Source: Actinomycetes bacterium (GTDB lineage Bacteria; Actinomycetota; Actinomycetes; Nanopelagicales; Nanopelagicaceae). Taken from it: a DNA stretch of 64,000 nucleotides. Under the pieces are notes generated by a model. It was given only the letters and a program-made list of their open reading frames with translations, was not told the origin of the DNA and did no database searches. The position numbers and the translations under genes are program-made. Location of the stretch: contig OX376642.1 of the NCBI GenBank assembly GCA_947383695.1, positions 868,001 to 932,000 of the forward strand, read 5' to 3'. Numbering within the stretch: the first letter of the stretch is position 1; every line of letters begins with the position of its first letter. Positions 53,178 through 62,259 of the stretch are shown here, piece by piece.

Positions 53178-55259
53178 TTAAGCGTCGATGTGATCGCGGT
53201 CGATCTCCGCGTTAGCAATAAATTCCTTACGTGGTGCAACATCGCTACCCATCAACAGTTCAAACATCGCCTCCGATGCCGCTGCATCTGAAACGGTAAT
53301 ACGGCGCAAGGTACGAGCATCTGGATCCATTGTGGTCTCGCGGAGCTGATCTGCATCCATTTCGCCAAGGCCTTTGTAACGCTGAATAGGCTCCTTCCAG
53401 CGCTTGCCCTCTTTCTTAAGCTCTGCAGTTACCTTCTTCATCTCATCATCACTGTAGGTGTAGATGTAATTGCCCTTCTTGCCTCCCCCGCCAACAACTT
53501 CGATGCGGTGCAGAGGTGGAATCGCAGCAAATACGCGGCCTGAATCAATTAATGGACGCATGTAGCGATACATAAGGGTCAGTAGTAAACAACGAATGTG
53601 CGCACCATCAACATCAGCATCTGACATCAAGATAATGCGGCCGTAACGAGCCTCATCTAATTCAAAGGATTTTCCAGAGCCTGCACCGATTACCTGAATA
53701 ATCGATCCACATTCCTTATCTTCAAGCATCTGTGACAGTGATGCCTTTTGTACATTCAAAATCTTTCCGCGAATCGGCAGAATTGCTTGGAACTCGCTGT
53801 TGCGCGCAGCCTTGGTTGTTCCAAGTGCTGAGTCACCTTCTACGATAAATAGCTCAGTACGTGTTACATCCTCTGAGCGGCAATCTGAGAGCTTTGTAGG
53901 AAGCGATGATGACTCAAGTGCGTTCTTGCGACGTTGTAGATCCTTGTGCGCACGTGCACTAATACGTGTACGAGATGCTGCTGCGATCTTTTCAAGAACA
54001 AGGCGACCGTTGGCTTTATCGATGCGCTTAGAAGTATTGAAGTACTCCTTCATCTTGTCAGCGACAACAGCAGAAACAATTCGAGTTGCAGCAGCTGTTC
54101 CGAGAACTTCCTTAGTCTGTCCTTCAAACTGTGGCTCAGACATACGAACAGTTACTACCGCGGTCAAACCTTCAAGCACATCATCCTTGATGACATCGAT
54201 CTCTTTGTTTGCCAAGGTCTTCGTCGAACGAAGTGCTTCGTTAACAACCTTAACCAATGCTTTTTCAAAACCAACAACGTGGGTTCCACCCTTAGGGGTA
54301 GCAATAATGTTTACAAATGAGCGCTGGGTGGTCTCAAAACCATTGCCCCACTTCATCGCGATATCAACCTCCATATCGCGCTCAACCTCAGTTGAAACCA
54401 TATGGCCCTTGTCATCGAGAACAGGAACTGTCTCCTGGTAATGACCAGTACCGTAAATACGGATGACATCACCAACAGGTTCATCTGGTTGCAGGTAATT
54501 ACAGTATTCAGTAATTCCGCTCTTGTGGAAGAAGGTCTCTGTTGTCTTTGCTTTGGTGCGATTGTCATTAACAATCAGAGTCAAACCTGGAACTAGATAC
54601 GAGGTCTGACGTGCACGAGCGTAAATATCTTCTAGATCTAACTCTGCTTCCTTAAGGAAGATCTGGCGATCACTCCACCACTTAATACGTGTTCCGGTGA
54701 TCTTGGATGAAATCTTTCCGATTACACGCAAACCTGATTTCGCTTCAAATGGAGCCTTAGGACCATCGCCATCAAAGATTCCTGCAGCACCACGTTGGAA
54801 TGACATCCAATAAATCTTGCCATCGCGATCTACTTCAACATCTAAACGTGAAGCAAGTGCGTTAACCACTGATGCACCAACACCGTGCAAACCACCAGAG
54901 GCTGCATATGATCCGCCGCCAAACTTTCCACCAGCATGTAGCTTGGTCAAAACAACTTCAACACCTGTTAAACCAGTCTTTGGTTCCTTATCAACTGGAA
55001 TACCGCGACCATCATCATGGACTTCAACAGATCCATCTGATTCAAGATTGATTTCGATCTTCTTGCAATGACCTGCAAGCGCCTCATCAACTGAGTTATC
55101 AATAATTTCCCACAAGCAGTGCATGAGGCCACGTGAATCGGTCGAACCGATATACATACCTGGGCGTTTGCGGACCGCATCAAGGCCTTCGAGAACCGCT
55201 AAATCTTTTGCGGTATAGCTATCTTGCGAAGGGGTCGCAACTGCATCTTTCTCGGCCAT
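53178..55259 (-). CDS. parE: DNA topoisomerase IV subunit B
   Basis: This 693-residue ATPase subunit has GHKL motifs (EIIDNSVDEALAG, DDGRGIPVD, GGLHGVGASVVNAL). The TOPRIM part has FIVEGDSALGTTK and LMSDADVDGAHIR, and the end has QRYKGLGEMDADQL. The ATG at 55259 is preferred over an upstream start at 55310, which adds a basic non-conserved stretch. ParE and SigA with DUF7455 between them is a conserved actinobacterial neighbourhood. Confidence 0.94.
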   Translation of the reverse strand: MAEKDAVATPSQDSYTAKDLAVLEGLDAVRKRPGMYIGSTDSRGLMHCLWEIIDNSVDEALAGHCKKIEINLESDGSVEVHDDGRGIPVDKEPKTGLTGVEVVLTKLHAGGKFGGGSYAASGGLHGVGASVVNALASRLDVEVDRDGKIYWMSFQRGAAGIFDGDGPKAPFEAKSGLRVIGKISSKITGTRIKWWSDRQIFLKEAELDLEDIYARARQTSYLVPGLTLIVNDNRTKAKTTETFFHKSGITEYCNYLQPDEPVGDVIRIYGTGHYQETVPVLDDKGHMVSTEVERDMEVDIAMKWGNGFETTQRSFVNIIATPKGGTHVVGFEKALVKVVNEALRSTKTLANKEIDVIKDDVLEGLTAVVTVRMSEPQFEGQTKEVLGTAAATRIVSAVVADKMKEYFNTSKRIDKANGRLVLEKIAAASRTRISARAHKDLQRRKNALESSSLPTKLSDCRSEDVTRTELFIVEGDSALGTTKAARNSEFQAILPIRGKILNVQKASLSQMLEDKECGSIIQVIGAGSGKSFELDEARYGRIILMSDADVDGAHIRCLLLTLMYRYMRPLIDSGRVFAAIPPLHRIEVVGGGGKKGNYIYTYSDDEMKKVTAELKKEGKRWKEPIQRYKGLGEMDADQLRETTMDPDARTLRRITVSDAAASEAMFELLMGSDVAPRKEFIANAEIDRDHIDA

Positions 55260-55346
55260 GGGGCGAAAGATTATCCGCCTCACCCTATTTTTCAGCGTAA
55301 GCGCGCCCAAAAAGCTCTCAGATATTGGGATTTGTCGACTCTCAGT

Positions 55347-55388
55347 GTTAATTCAGCGTTAATTCGTGAAATTAAATGAATATTAACG
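55347..55388. promoter_or_regulatory. AT-rich region with GTTAATTC repeats
   Basis: GTTAATTC occurs at 55347-55354 and 55358-55365, 11 bases apart (one helical turn). A related inverted stretch GAATATTAAC follows around 55378-55388. The region lies between the divergent parE and DUF7455 genes, in the longest intergenic gap of the window. It could hold regulator sites; no promoter is clear. Confidence 0.35.
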
Positions 55389-55471
55389 AGCGGGGAATAA
55401 ATAAATGTGGTTTCCTGTTCCATAGAAGGAAGTAAGAAGTAACGGCACTCGGAGAGAATAAGGGAAGCGAA

Positions 55472-55684
55472 ATGACAGAACAGTTGTTGCTTGAATCAGT
55501 ACCTCTTAACGCCCTCGATCGCTGCGATCGTTGCGGAGCACAGGCTTATGTGCGCGCAGTGCTACTTAATGGCGGAGAGCTTATGTTCTGTGCTCACCAC
55601 GGCAAGGAATACGCTGAAAAGCTAAAGCCTATTGCTGCAAAGATTCAAGATGAGACTGAAAAGTTAATCGAATCTAGTAATTAA
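55472..55684 (+). CDS. DUF7455 small zinc-ribbon-like protein
   Basis: This 70-residue protein has RCDRCGAQAYV in the middle and FCAHHGKEY after it. The CxxC and CxHH pairs could bind one zinc. Such proteins lie next to sigA/parE in many actinobacteria; the function is unknown. Ribosome site AAGGGAAG precedes the ATG. Its last 4 bases overlap the convergent CDGSH gene. Confidence 0.85.
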   Translation: MTEQLLLESVPLNALDRCDRCGAQAYVRAVLLNGGELMFCAHHGKEYAEKLKPIAAKIQDETEKLIESSN

Positions 55685-55872
55685 TCTTTTTTATCGAGAA
55701 AGCCCTTATGCGAACCATCGCAGAAGGGCTTTTCTTGTGAGTGGCCACAGCCGCAAAACTTTGGGTTTTCAATTGTCTCAATGACATTGCCTTCAGAATC
55801 AACAATGTCCACCGTTCCAGTTAAGCGAATTGATCCGCTCTTTGGATTAATGAAAACCTTTGGATTGCTCAC
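55681..55872 (-). CDS. CDGSH iron-sulfur domain protein
   Basis: This 63-residue protein carries one CDGSH motif: C40, C42, C51 and H55 in CGCGHSQEKPFCDGSH. These ligands hold a redox-active, labile 2Fe-2S cluster. The partner is unknown. It is 9 bases from the end of sigA upstream on the same strand, so it may share the sigA transcript. Confidence 0.93.
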   Translation of the reverse strand: MSNPKVFINPKSGSIRLTGTVDIVDSEGNVIETIENPKFCGCGHSQEKPFCDGSHKGFLDKKD

Positions 55873-55881
55873 AATTATCTC

Positions 55882-57612
55882 TTAATCGAGATAGTCGCGA
55901 AGAACCTGGCTACGTGATGGGTGACGAAGCTTTGACATTGTCTTTGATTCAATCTGACGAATACGTTCACGAGTAACTCCGTAAACCTTTCCGATCTCAT
56001 CAAGTGTCTTTGGCTGTCCATCAGTTAAACCAAATCGCATTGCAACTACGCCAGCTTCGCGCTCCGACAAGGTGTCGAGAACTGAGTGCAACTGCTCTTG
56101 CAGCAATGTGAATGAAACCGCATCAGCTGGAACAACGGCTTCAGAGTCTTCAATCAAATCACCGAACTCTGAATCTCCTTCTTCACCTAGTGGTGTGTGA
56201 AGTGAGATTGGCTCGCGACCGTACTTCTGAACCTCGACAACCTTTTCAGGTGTCATATCAAGTTCTTTCGCTAGCTCTTCAGGGGTCGGTTCGCGACCAA
56301 GATCCTGAAGCATCTGGCGCTGTACACGTGCCAACTTATTAATAACTTCAACCATGTGAACCGGAATACGGATCGTTCGAGCCTGGTCAGCCATCGCACG
56401 GGTAATCGCCTGACGGATCCACCAGGTTGCATATGTCGAGAACTTGTAACCCTTTGTGTAGTCGAACTTCTCAACGGCACGGATAAGGCCCAAGTTACCT
56501 TCCTGGATCAAGTCCAAGAACAACATTCCACGACCGGTGTAACGCTTTGCAAGAGATACAACCAAACGAAGGTTTGCTTCGAGCAGGTGATTCTTTGCGC
56601 GCTTTCCATCTTCAACAAGCCATTCAAGTTCGCGCTTGTACTTCTTATCTAACTTCTTTTCATGCTTCAATTTTTCTTCTGCAAAAAGACCAACTTCTAC
56701 ACGTGTTGCAAGCTCTACTTCAAGCTCAGCATTAAGCAGCGCAACGCGGCCAATCTGCTTTAAATAATCCTTAACAGGGTCTGCTGTTGCTCCTGCTGTC
56801 ATAACTGTCTGCGCAGGTGCATCATCTTCTTCAGAAGCCTTTAATGTAAAGGCGTTTTCCTCATTGCCTTGATTTGCATCTTCTGCAGAAAGATCTACGA
56901 CACGTGGTTGATTTCCCTTTTCCTCTTCTTCGCCATCGATAATTTCGACAACTTCTTTGATCAGGGTTTCTACATCTTCGAGTTCAACCTCTTCAAGTTC
57001 AACCTCTTCTCCATCAATCTTTGTAACAATCGCCTTACCGGTCTTTGCATCAACCTTTGGTGCAGCAACAGTCTTAACAGGTTCTGGCTTTGGAGCAATG
57101 AGTTCGTACTCGGCCTTCTTAAGAATTCGTGAAGGTGAACCAAGTCCGCTCTTGCGAAGCTTTTCAATTAATACTGGAACCTCAGTTGCGAGCGCACGAG
57201 CCTCATCAACTAAATCCTTGTCAGCCTTCTTTGGAATTCGATTAATTGATGTAACGCCACGAGAATCAAGTTCAGCAAGAACCTCATTTTGGCGAAGCAC
57301 CGCATTCTTGGCATCAACAATCTGTTGAACATCCTTGGCGGTTAAATCCTTCTTTAACTCAACCTTCTTTGCGGGTGCAGCCTTCTTAACAGGCGCTGCT
57401 GCTTTCTTCGCAGGAGCTGCTTTTTTAACAGCGGCTTTCTTGACGGGCGCAGCTTTCTTTGCAGGTGCGGCCTTTTTAACTGCGGCTTTCTTTACTGGTG
57501 CTGCTTTTTTCGCAGGTGCGGCTTTTTTTACAACAGCTTTCTTCGCTGGTGCTTCTTTCTTCGATGAAGTTTTTGCTTTCACCTTGTTTTTGAGCGCACT
57601 AAATACAGCCAC
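55882..57612 (-). CDS. sigA: Primary sigma factor (SigA/HrdB)
   Basis: This 576-residue housekeeping sigma factor has region 1.2 ([15 protein letters not shown]), region 2 ([13 protein letters not shown], binding the -10), region 3, and region 4 helix-turn-helix ([14 protein letters not shown]). Residues about 20-87 are almost only Lys, Ala, Pro and Val in repeats, histone-H1-like. A glutamate-rich stretch follows at about 200-245. The GTG start has an AAAGGA site six bases upstream. It is downstream of metX and has its own promoter. Confidence 0.95.
   Translation of the reverse strand: MAVFSALKNKVKAKTSSKKEAPAKKAVVKKAAPAKKAAPVKKAAVKKAAPAKKAAPVKKAAVKKAAPAKKAAAPVKKAAPAKKVELKKDLTAKDVQQIVDAKNAVLRQNEVLAELDSRGVTSINRIPKKADKDLVDEARALATEVPVLIEKLRKSGLGSPSRILKKAEYELIAPKPEPVKTVAAPKVDAKTGKAIVTKIDGEEVELEEVELEDVETLIKEVVEIIDGEEEEKGNQPRVVDLSAEDANQGNEENAFTLKASEEDDAPAQTVMTAGATADPVKDYLKQIGRVALLNAELEVELATRVEVGLFAEEKLKHEKKLDKKYKRELEWLVEDGKRAKNHLLEANLRLVVSLAKRYTGRGMLFLDLIQEGNLGLIRAVEKFDYTKGYKFSTYATWWIRQAITRAMADQARTIRIPVHMVEVINKLARVQRQMLQDLGREPTPEELAKELDMTPEKVVEVQKYGREPISLHTPLGEEGDSEFGDLIEDSEAVVPADAVSFTLLQEQLHSVLDTLSEREAGVVAMRFGLTDGQPKTLDEIGKVYGVTRERIRQIESKTMSKLRHPSRSQVLRDYLD
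57352..57555. repeat. Lys/Ala/Pro repeats in the SigA N-terminus
   Basis: The DNA encodes tandem 17-residue units of [17 protein letters not shown] (residues 31-47 and 48-64, identical), flanked by degenerate units. Together they form a basic tail of about 68 residues. Confidence 0.85.
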
Positions 57613-57630
57613 AATTGTCCTTTGATTTAT

Positions 57631-57648
57631 TTCAGCGAAGCCGCTGAA
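57631..57648. promoter_or_regulatory. Hairpin in the sigA 5' leader
   Basis: TTCAGCGAAGCCGCTGAA is a 7-bp perfect stem with a 4-base loop. It lies between the sigA -10 box and the ribosome site. There is no T-run, so it is not a terminator. It may affect stability or translation of sigA mRNA. Confidence 0.5.
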
Positions 57649-57659
57649 GCGATGGCTAT

Positions 57660-57665
57660 ATTATA
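57660..57665 (-). promoter_or_regulatory. -10 element TATAAT, sigA
   Basis: A perfect TATAAT on the minus strand about 48 bases before the sigA GTG. No good -35 is seen. It gives a leader of about 40 bases containing the hairpin. Confidence 0.6.
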
Positions 57666-57700
57666 ATTTGTCCACAGGGGTAAATGCACATCCAAAAGGC

Positions 57701-58774
57701 CTATTTGGCCAGATTTAAAGCCTCTCTGATCACATTTCCCACACTCTCAACCTCTACTAGAAAGCCGTCATGCCCAAATGGGCTGGAAATGGTCACCAAA
57801 GGCGCTGCAGCTGGGGCTAATTCAGCGATCTCAGCCTGCAGGCGGACTGGAAAGAGTCGATCTGTATCAATAGATACAGCAACCACCGGAACCTTGATGG
57901 TGGCCAGAGCTGCGGCAACTCCCCCGCGATCACGGCCAATATCGTGGCTATTCATCGCCTCTGTTAGGGCGATGTAGGTGTTGGCATCAAAGCGCTGAGC
58001 TAACTTGTTGGCCTGATGATCCAGATATGACTCAACGGCGTAACGACCGGTGTCATCGCCCTGCATCTGGCGACCAAAGCGGATATCCATCTCAGCTTCA
58101 GTTCTATATGTCAGATGTGCGATGCGGCGAGCGATTCCCATTCCCTCATCGGGGCCGATCTCTTGCTCGTAATAATCACCCTTGTTGAAATGTGGATCGG
58201 ATTTAATGGCACGAATTTGAATTGATGCGGTTCCGATTTGATCACCGGTTGCAACAGCTGAGGATCCAATGGTGCAGATTGCGCCAACACGATCAGGCAG
58301 TTGTACCGCCCACTCCAGTGCACGCATTCCACCTAAGGACGGACCAACTGCAAGTTTGTACTTTTCAATTCCAATCGCATCGGTAAATGCAACCTCGGCA
58401 TTAACCATGTCGCGAATAGTTAGTGCAGGAAAACGTGATCCCCATCTTTTTCCATCAGGTGCAATCGATGACGGTCCCGTTGATCCCTGACAACCGCCGA
58501 TGACATTAGGGCAGACCACAAAGTACTTATCTGTATCAAAGGGCAATCCCGGACCAACCATTGATGGCCACCATCCAGGGACATCGGACCAACCGGTCAT
58601 CGCATGATTTACTAAAATCGCATTATCTTTTGCAGCGTTTAATGTGCCCCATGTTTGATACGCGATAGTGACATCGGGAAGTGTTTCGCCATTTTCAAGA
58701 AGGAGAAAACCGATCTTGATGAACTTGCGTTCACCCGGATCATCTGTTTCTAGCCATGCACCTGTTGCCGTCAA
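57701..58774 (-). CDS. metX: Homoserine O-acetyltransferase
   Basis: This 357-residue alpha/beta hydrolase activates homoserine for methionine synthesis. It has AYQTWGTLN, NHAMTGWSDVPGWW, and the nucleophile S146 in GPSLGGMRALEW. The late acid/His region is IDTDRLFP and PFGHDGFL. The start is TTG with an AAGGA site five bases upstream. The SAM-IV riboswitch upstream confirms the methionine role. No metY partner is in the window. Confidence 0.93.
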   Translation of the reverse strand: MTATGAWLETDDPGERKFIKIGFLLLENGETLPDVTIAYQTWGTLNAAKDNAILVNHAMTGWSDVPGWWPSMVGPGLPFDTDKYFVVCPNVIGGCQGSTGPSSIAPDGKRWGSRFPALTIRDMVNAEVAFTDAIGIEKYKLAVGPSLGGMRALEWAVQLPDRVGAICTIGSSAVATGDQIGTASIQIRAIKSDPHFNKGDYYEQEIGPDEGMGIARRIAHLTYRTEAEMDIRFGRQMQGDDTGRYAVESYLDHQANKLAQRFDANTYIALTEAMNSHDIGRDRGGVAAALATIKVPVVAVSIDTDRLFPVRLQAEIAELAPAAAPLVTISSPFGHDGFLVEVESVGNVIREALNLAK

Positions 58775-58792
58775 TTAAAATCCTTCACCTGC

Positions 58793-58893
58793 GCTTGTCG
58801 CCGAAGCGACCTGTTCGTCACCCGGAGCACCCCGCCGCGGTGGAGGGTTGCCGCCTACTAAGCCGGGGCTAATACGTAGGACTCGTGAACGGT
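58793..58893 (-). promoter_or_regulatory. SAM-IV riboswitch
   Basis: Read on the minus strand, it has TTCACGAG, then AGCCCCGGCTT, GGCGGCAACCCTCC, GCGGGGTGCTCCGGGTGACGAAC and AGGTCGC (short blocks of one element). These are the conserved parts of the actinobacterial SAM-IV aptamer. It ends in a UUCG-capped hairpin (GTCGCTTCGGCGAC), about 20 bases before the metX start. High SAM should lower metX expression. Confidence 0.88.
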
Positions 58894-58906
58894 GGAATTC
58901 TAGCGA

Positions 58907-59455
58907 CTAGTACTCAAAAATCCCAGCGGTCACCTTGGGGTGCAGCTCTACCCGCATTGCAGCAAAAGCGGCGGCGGGCCAGCCTGATCCAAAGACTCTG
59001 CGCAACAAAAGTGTTAACGAGTACTTGGGATCATCTGCTGTTGCTCGATCTAATGCGCGGTAGGCAAGCTCGCTATCGCCTCGTTCGTAGGCCAAGGTCG
59101 CAAATAAACAAGCAACGGGTGCGACAAATCCTGTGGGTGCAACCCGCAACAGATACAGCCACATATTCCAGTAGATATCAAAGGTCTTAGCGTTGTGAGT
59201 TCCTAATGCAAAATCCCGAACTTGAATATCCATTAAGCGGCCCAACACCTGCGACACAAGTTCGATATCGCATTGATACCCACGATCTGCAAACTGCATC
59301 GATAGATCAATTACTGCGGTCGCACCATCACGTTGCAAAAGATTGAGATCATCCATATCGGGACGCAGTGCAAAGGTATTCACACTTTCAATGAACTCAG
59401 GATCTGTAGATAGTGGAAGTGGGGTGATGCTGACATACATATTTTCAGTGGTCAT
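58907..59455 (-). CDS. DUF4192-like protein, short
   Basis: This 182-residue soluble protein has a C-terminal part resembling DUF4192 (ACLFATLAYERGDSELAYRALDRA followed by a PKYSLTLLLRRVFGSGWP stretch, given as short blocks LAYERGDSELAYRALDRA and SLTLLLRRVFGSGWP). Family members are usually nearly twice as long, so the N-terminal half seems reduced. The function is unknown. An AAAGGA site precedes the ATG. It lies 5 bases after the PKD-protein gene. Confidence 0.6.
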   Translation of the reverse strand: MTTENMYVSITPLPLSTDPEFIESVNTFALRPDMDDLNLLQRDGATAVIDLSMQFADRGYQCDIELVSQVLGRLMDIQVRDFALGTHNAKTFDIYWNMWLYLLRVAPTGFVAPVACLFATLAYERGDSELAYRALDRATADDPKYSLTLLLRRVFGSGWPAAAFAAMRVELHPKVTAGIFEY

Positions 59456-59460
59456 GAGAT

Positions 59461-60192
59461 TTATCCTTTGCGTGTGATGAAGTGGGTAGGTGCTTGTACG
59501 ACTGTTATCTCTGCAGATGAATACTTTTGAACTGTGCCTGTCACCGCTCTTACTTGAGCGTTATGGCTGTACTCGCCATTCCATGATGTAAGTAGTGAAA
59601 CTACATACGTGCCTGGCTGTGAATAAATGTGGCGGATCGACCCTGAGGGATATGGGCCGCCATTGTCTGTTGTTGAGTAAAAAGTTCCATCTCCAAAACT
59701 CCAGGTAAATGAAGGTCGCAGCGCTACATCGACAACCTCACCGATGATGTCGACCCGCGATTGAAAAAGTGATGGAAGATCGCACCAGAAATACACCGGA
59801 ACATTGATAAGCGGTTCAAATCCCGGTTGATAAGCAACTCCTGCAGTTGGAACTAATTGAGTGAGACGATCACTGAGATTGACTCGGGTACTTGTTTTCT
59901 TAATCCGTGGTTTATAGGTGCGTTTGATTACAGGCTTTTTAACAACGGGTTTAGCTGCGACCGGCGGGAAGAACAAAGGCCTGACACTTGGTTTTGGTGA
60001 GGGTTTCACCGTTGTTTTCTTCGGTGCCTGACTGATGCTCTTTTTCGCAGTTGTAGCGCCTTTGCGGGCTTCGATAATTATCTGGTCGTTATCTGTGTAG
60101 ACATTGATGCAGGCTTTTTCTGCACATGGATCAGCGACAGCTAATGGTGGAAATGCGAGGGCAAGTGTGAGTATCACTATGAGGGCGACCAT
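59461..60192 (-). CDS. Secreted PKD-domain protein
   Basis: This 243-residue exported protein has a hydrophobic signal segment (LIVILTLALAFPPLAVA), then two Cys (CAEKAC). A Lys/Pro-rich linker (about 45-105) and a C-terminal PKD-like domain with WSFGDG and HIYSQPGTYVV follow. The ATG at 60192 is chosen because TATGGT lies seven bases before it; in-frame ATGs at 60204 and 60273 are alternatives, the last overlapping the NUDIX start. The basic linker suggests wall attachment. The ligand is unknown. Confidence 0.72.
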   Translation of the reverse strand: MVALIVILTLALAFPPLAVADPCAEKACINVYTDNDQIIIEARKGATTAKKSISQAPKKTTVKPSPKPSVRPLFFPPVAAKPVVKKPVIKRTYKPRIKKTSTRVNLSDRLTQLVPTAGVAYQPGFEPLINVPVYFWCDLPSLFQSRVDIIGEVVDVALRPSFTWSFGDGTFYSTTDNGGPYPSGSIRHIYSQPGTYVVSLLTSWNGEYSHNAQVRAVTGTVQKYSSAEITVVQAPTHFITRKG

Positions 60193-60271
60193 GTGCGGCA
60201 CCATAAATCGCCCCACAGACGGCGGTGCTACCCACTGCGCGAACTGTGGATAGTTGTGACAGGCTACGAAC

Positions 60272-60739
60272 ATGGCAGCGCGCGATGGTGATGGATGGGT
60301 GGAATGCGCCTGCGGAAATAAGCACTGGGGCCTTAATGGTGCAGCCGGAATAATGATTGTGCGGGGTCACGAAATCCTTTTGCAACATCGAGCACCGTGG
60401 GTACATAACGGCGACACCTGGGGCATTCCCGGTGGTGCCCGTGATTCTCATGAAACAACTATTGAAGGTGCATTTCGCGAAGCTATTGAAGAGACCGGAA
60501 TTGATACCGATTTGCTAACCCCGCTGCACACCTTTACCGATGATCATGGTGATTGGAAGTACGAAACCGTTATCGCCCAAGCTGCAACTGGATTAGTAGC
60601 TCACGAGGTAAATGATGAATCCCATGAAGTTCGTTGGGTAGATATTGAAAAAGTTGATGAACTGCCTTTGCATCCCAGCTTTGCAAAGTCCTGGCCTGAG
60701 CTAATGAAATTGCTTAATAACTTTATCGGCCCACGTTAA
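60272..60739 (+). CDS. NUDIX hydrolase
   Basis: This 155-residue protein contains the complete Nudix box: G-x5-E-x7-REA-x-EETGI starting at GGARDSHETTIEGAFREA. It hydrolyses a nucleoside diphosphate linked to another group; the substrate is unknown. A CACGNKHWG segment in the N-terminus could bind a metal. It converges with the ABC ATPase gene, overlapping it by 39 bases. Confidence 0.9.
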   Translation: MAARDGDGWVECACGNKHWGLNGAAGIMIVRGHEILLQHRAPWVHNGDTWGIPGGARDSHETTIEGAFREAIEETGIDTDLLTPLHTFTDDHGDWKYETVIAQAATGLVAHEVNDESHEVRWVDIEKVDELPLHPSFAKSWPELMKLLNNFIGPR

Positions 60740-61291
60740 TTCTGTTTCGGTGCTGTGTGCCACAACGACAACGGTGGTTCCCGTTTCGGCCAAGTTTTGC
60801 AATAAGGAAATGATTTTTCTACGACTATAAATATCCTGAGCGGCAAGTGGTTCATCGAGTAAAAGTACAGGTGTCTTTTGTGCGATCGCTTGAGCAATTG
60901 CGACTCGTTGAGCTTCTCCCCCAGACAAAGTTGTCACTAAGCGATCTGCAATTTCAGCAAGGCCCAGCGCATCAATGACGTGGGTTGAATCTCCTGCCAT
61001 TTCAATCATTTCTCGGACAGTAAAGCCCAGTGTAAAGCTTTGATTTTGAACCGCCATGGCTCGAATCGATGCCAAAGTGCTCGCAGAAGTAAGGATTGGA
61101 TGTAGATCATCAATGGTGATTGTTCCCTTGTCGGGTGCAATGTCTCCGGCGATTGCGGCTAATAAGGTTGATTTACCGCAGCCATTAGGGCCAACGATTA
61201 CAGTTATCGACCCTGCCGGTATTTGCTCTGAATAATCATAAATAATTTCGCGGCCATCGCGCACAATGGTGATCTCATCAATAGTAATCAT
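60701..61291 (-). CDS. ABC importer ATPase, heme/siderophore type, short
   Basis: This 196-residue ATPase has Walker A VGPNGCGKST, signature TLSGGEAQRVAIA, Walker B VLLLDEPLA, and H-loop VVAHST. FecE/HmuV/BtuD-type proteins are usually about 250-270 residues, so the C-terminal part is missing while all ATPase motifs are present. It overlaps the permease gene by 4 bases and forms an importer with the two genes upstream. Confidence 0.88.
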   Translation of the reverse strand: MITIDEITIVRDGREIIYDYSEQIPAGSITVIVGPNGCGKSTLLAAIAGDIAPDKGTITIDDLHPILTSASTLASIRAMAVQNQSFTLGFTVREMIEMAGDSTHVIDALGLAEIADRLVTTLSGGEAQRVAIAQAIAQKTPVLLLDEPLAAQDIYSRRKIISLLQNLAETGTTVVVVAHSTETELTWADKVIKQFH

Positions 61292-62259
61292 TGAGTTCTC
61301 CAGACATTGTTTTTGAAGGTTACTAATGCGATCAGTACTGGAGCACCTAATAACGCTGTTGCCAGACCGATGGGAAGTTCATTTGGCTGAGCGATGGTGC
61401 GTGAAAGAGTGTCGGCAACTACAACAATTAATCCACCGATGATTGCGCTGTGGGCGACTAGCCGGCGGTGGGACGGGCCGTAGATAAAGCGGGCGATGTG
61501 CGGGGCTGCTAAACCGATAAAGGCAATGGAGCCAACGGTGCTCACCGCACCACCAGCCAAGATCGATAAAGCAATCAAGGCAACGAGGCGAATTCTGGAA
61601 ACATTAACACCTAAGTGAAATGCGGTTGCATCACCAAGAGAAAGTCGATCAAGTGCAGGGGCAATTTTCCAAGCAATCGCAATACCAATAACAGTTGTGA
61701 GCGCAATACCGATGAGATTCTCAGAAGTAACGAGTGCGAGAGAACCAAAACTCCAGAATGAGATCGAACGAGCATCTGCACGAGAAACCATCGCCGCTGC
61801 AATTCCGACAAGAGAGGTAAAGATTGCAGAGACTGCAATTCCCACAATAATCAAGGTAAAGGAGGAAAGTGCACCACGAACCGCTGCCAATCTAAAGGTA
61901 AGAGATGTTGTCAGAAGTGCGCCAATAGTTCCGCAGGCAATTGCACCTAGTGATCCCACATCAACTAACCCTGAACTAATCGCAATGACTGCACCAAATG
62001 AGGCACCTGCTGCAGTGCCCAGAATTGCAGGCTCTGCAACCGCGTTATTGCAGGCACCTTGAGCCAATAAACCAGCCACACCTAAAGCGGCACCAACAAT
62101 TACCGCTGCCGTTACACGTGGAAATCTGATCTGCCACAAAATCTCATTGCTCCCTGGATTTACCAGTGCTGACCAAAAGGAATTGATCTGCGTTGCGCCA
62201 AGATATAAAGACAGGAGAAATGCAACAGCTAAGAGCACCGCTGGGAGCAACTTTCTCAT
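61288..62259 (-). CDS. FecCD/BtuC family ABC permease
   Basis: This 323-residue permease has nine to ten helices. It has WQIRFPRVTAAVIVGAALGVAG, GTAAGASFGA, and GLAAPHIARFIYGPSHR in the coupling region, all typical of iron-complex, heme and cobalamin permeases. It sits between the binding protein and ATPase with 4-base overlaps. Heme is the best guess from the binding protein. Confidence 0.92.
   Translation of the reverse strand: MRKLLPAVLLAVAFLLSLYLGATQINSFWSALVNPGSNEILWQIRFPRVTAAVIVGAALGVAGLLAQGACNNAVAEPAILGTAAGASFGAVIAISSGLVDVGSLGAIACGTIGALLTTSLTFRLAAVRGALSSFTLIIVGIAVSAIFTSLVGIAAAMVSRADARSISFWSFGSLALVTSENLIGIALTTVIGIAIAWKIAPALDRLSLGDATAFHLGVNVSRIRLVALIALSILAGGAVSTVGSIAFIGLAAPHIARFIYGPSHRRLVAHSAIIGGLIVVVADTLSRTIAQPNELPIGLATALLGAPVLIALVTFKNNVWRTQ

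Noticed and set aside
57335-57625. Plus-strand frame rich in Ala/Phe opposite the SigA start
   Set aside because: It is the complement of the Lys/Ala repeats of SigA and only looks like a membrane protein.
57631-57648. Hairpin as terminator of metX
   Set aside because: No T-run follows on the minus strand, and it lies downstream of the sigA TATAAT box, so a leader element is more likely.
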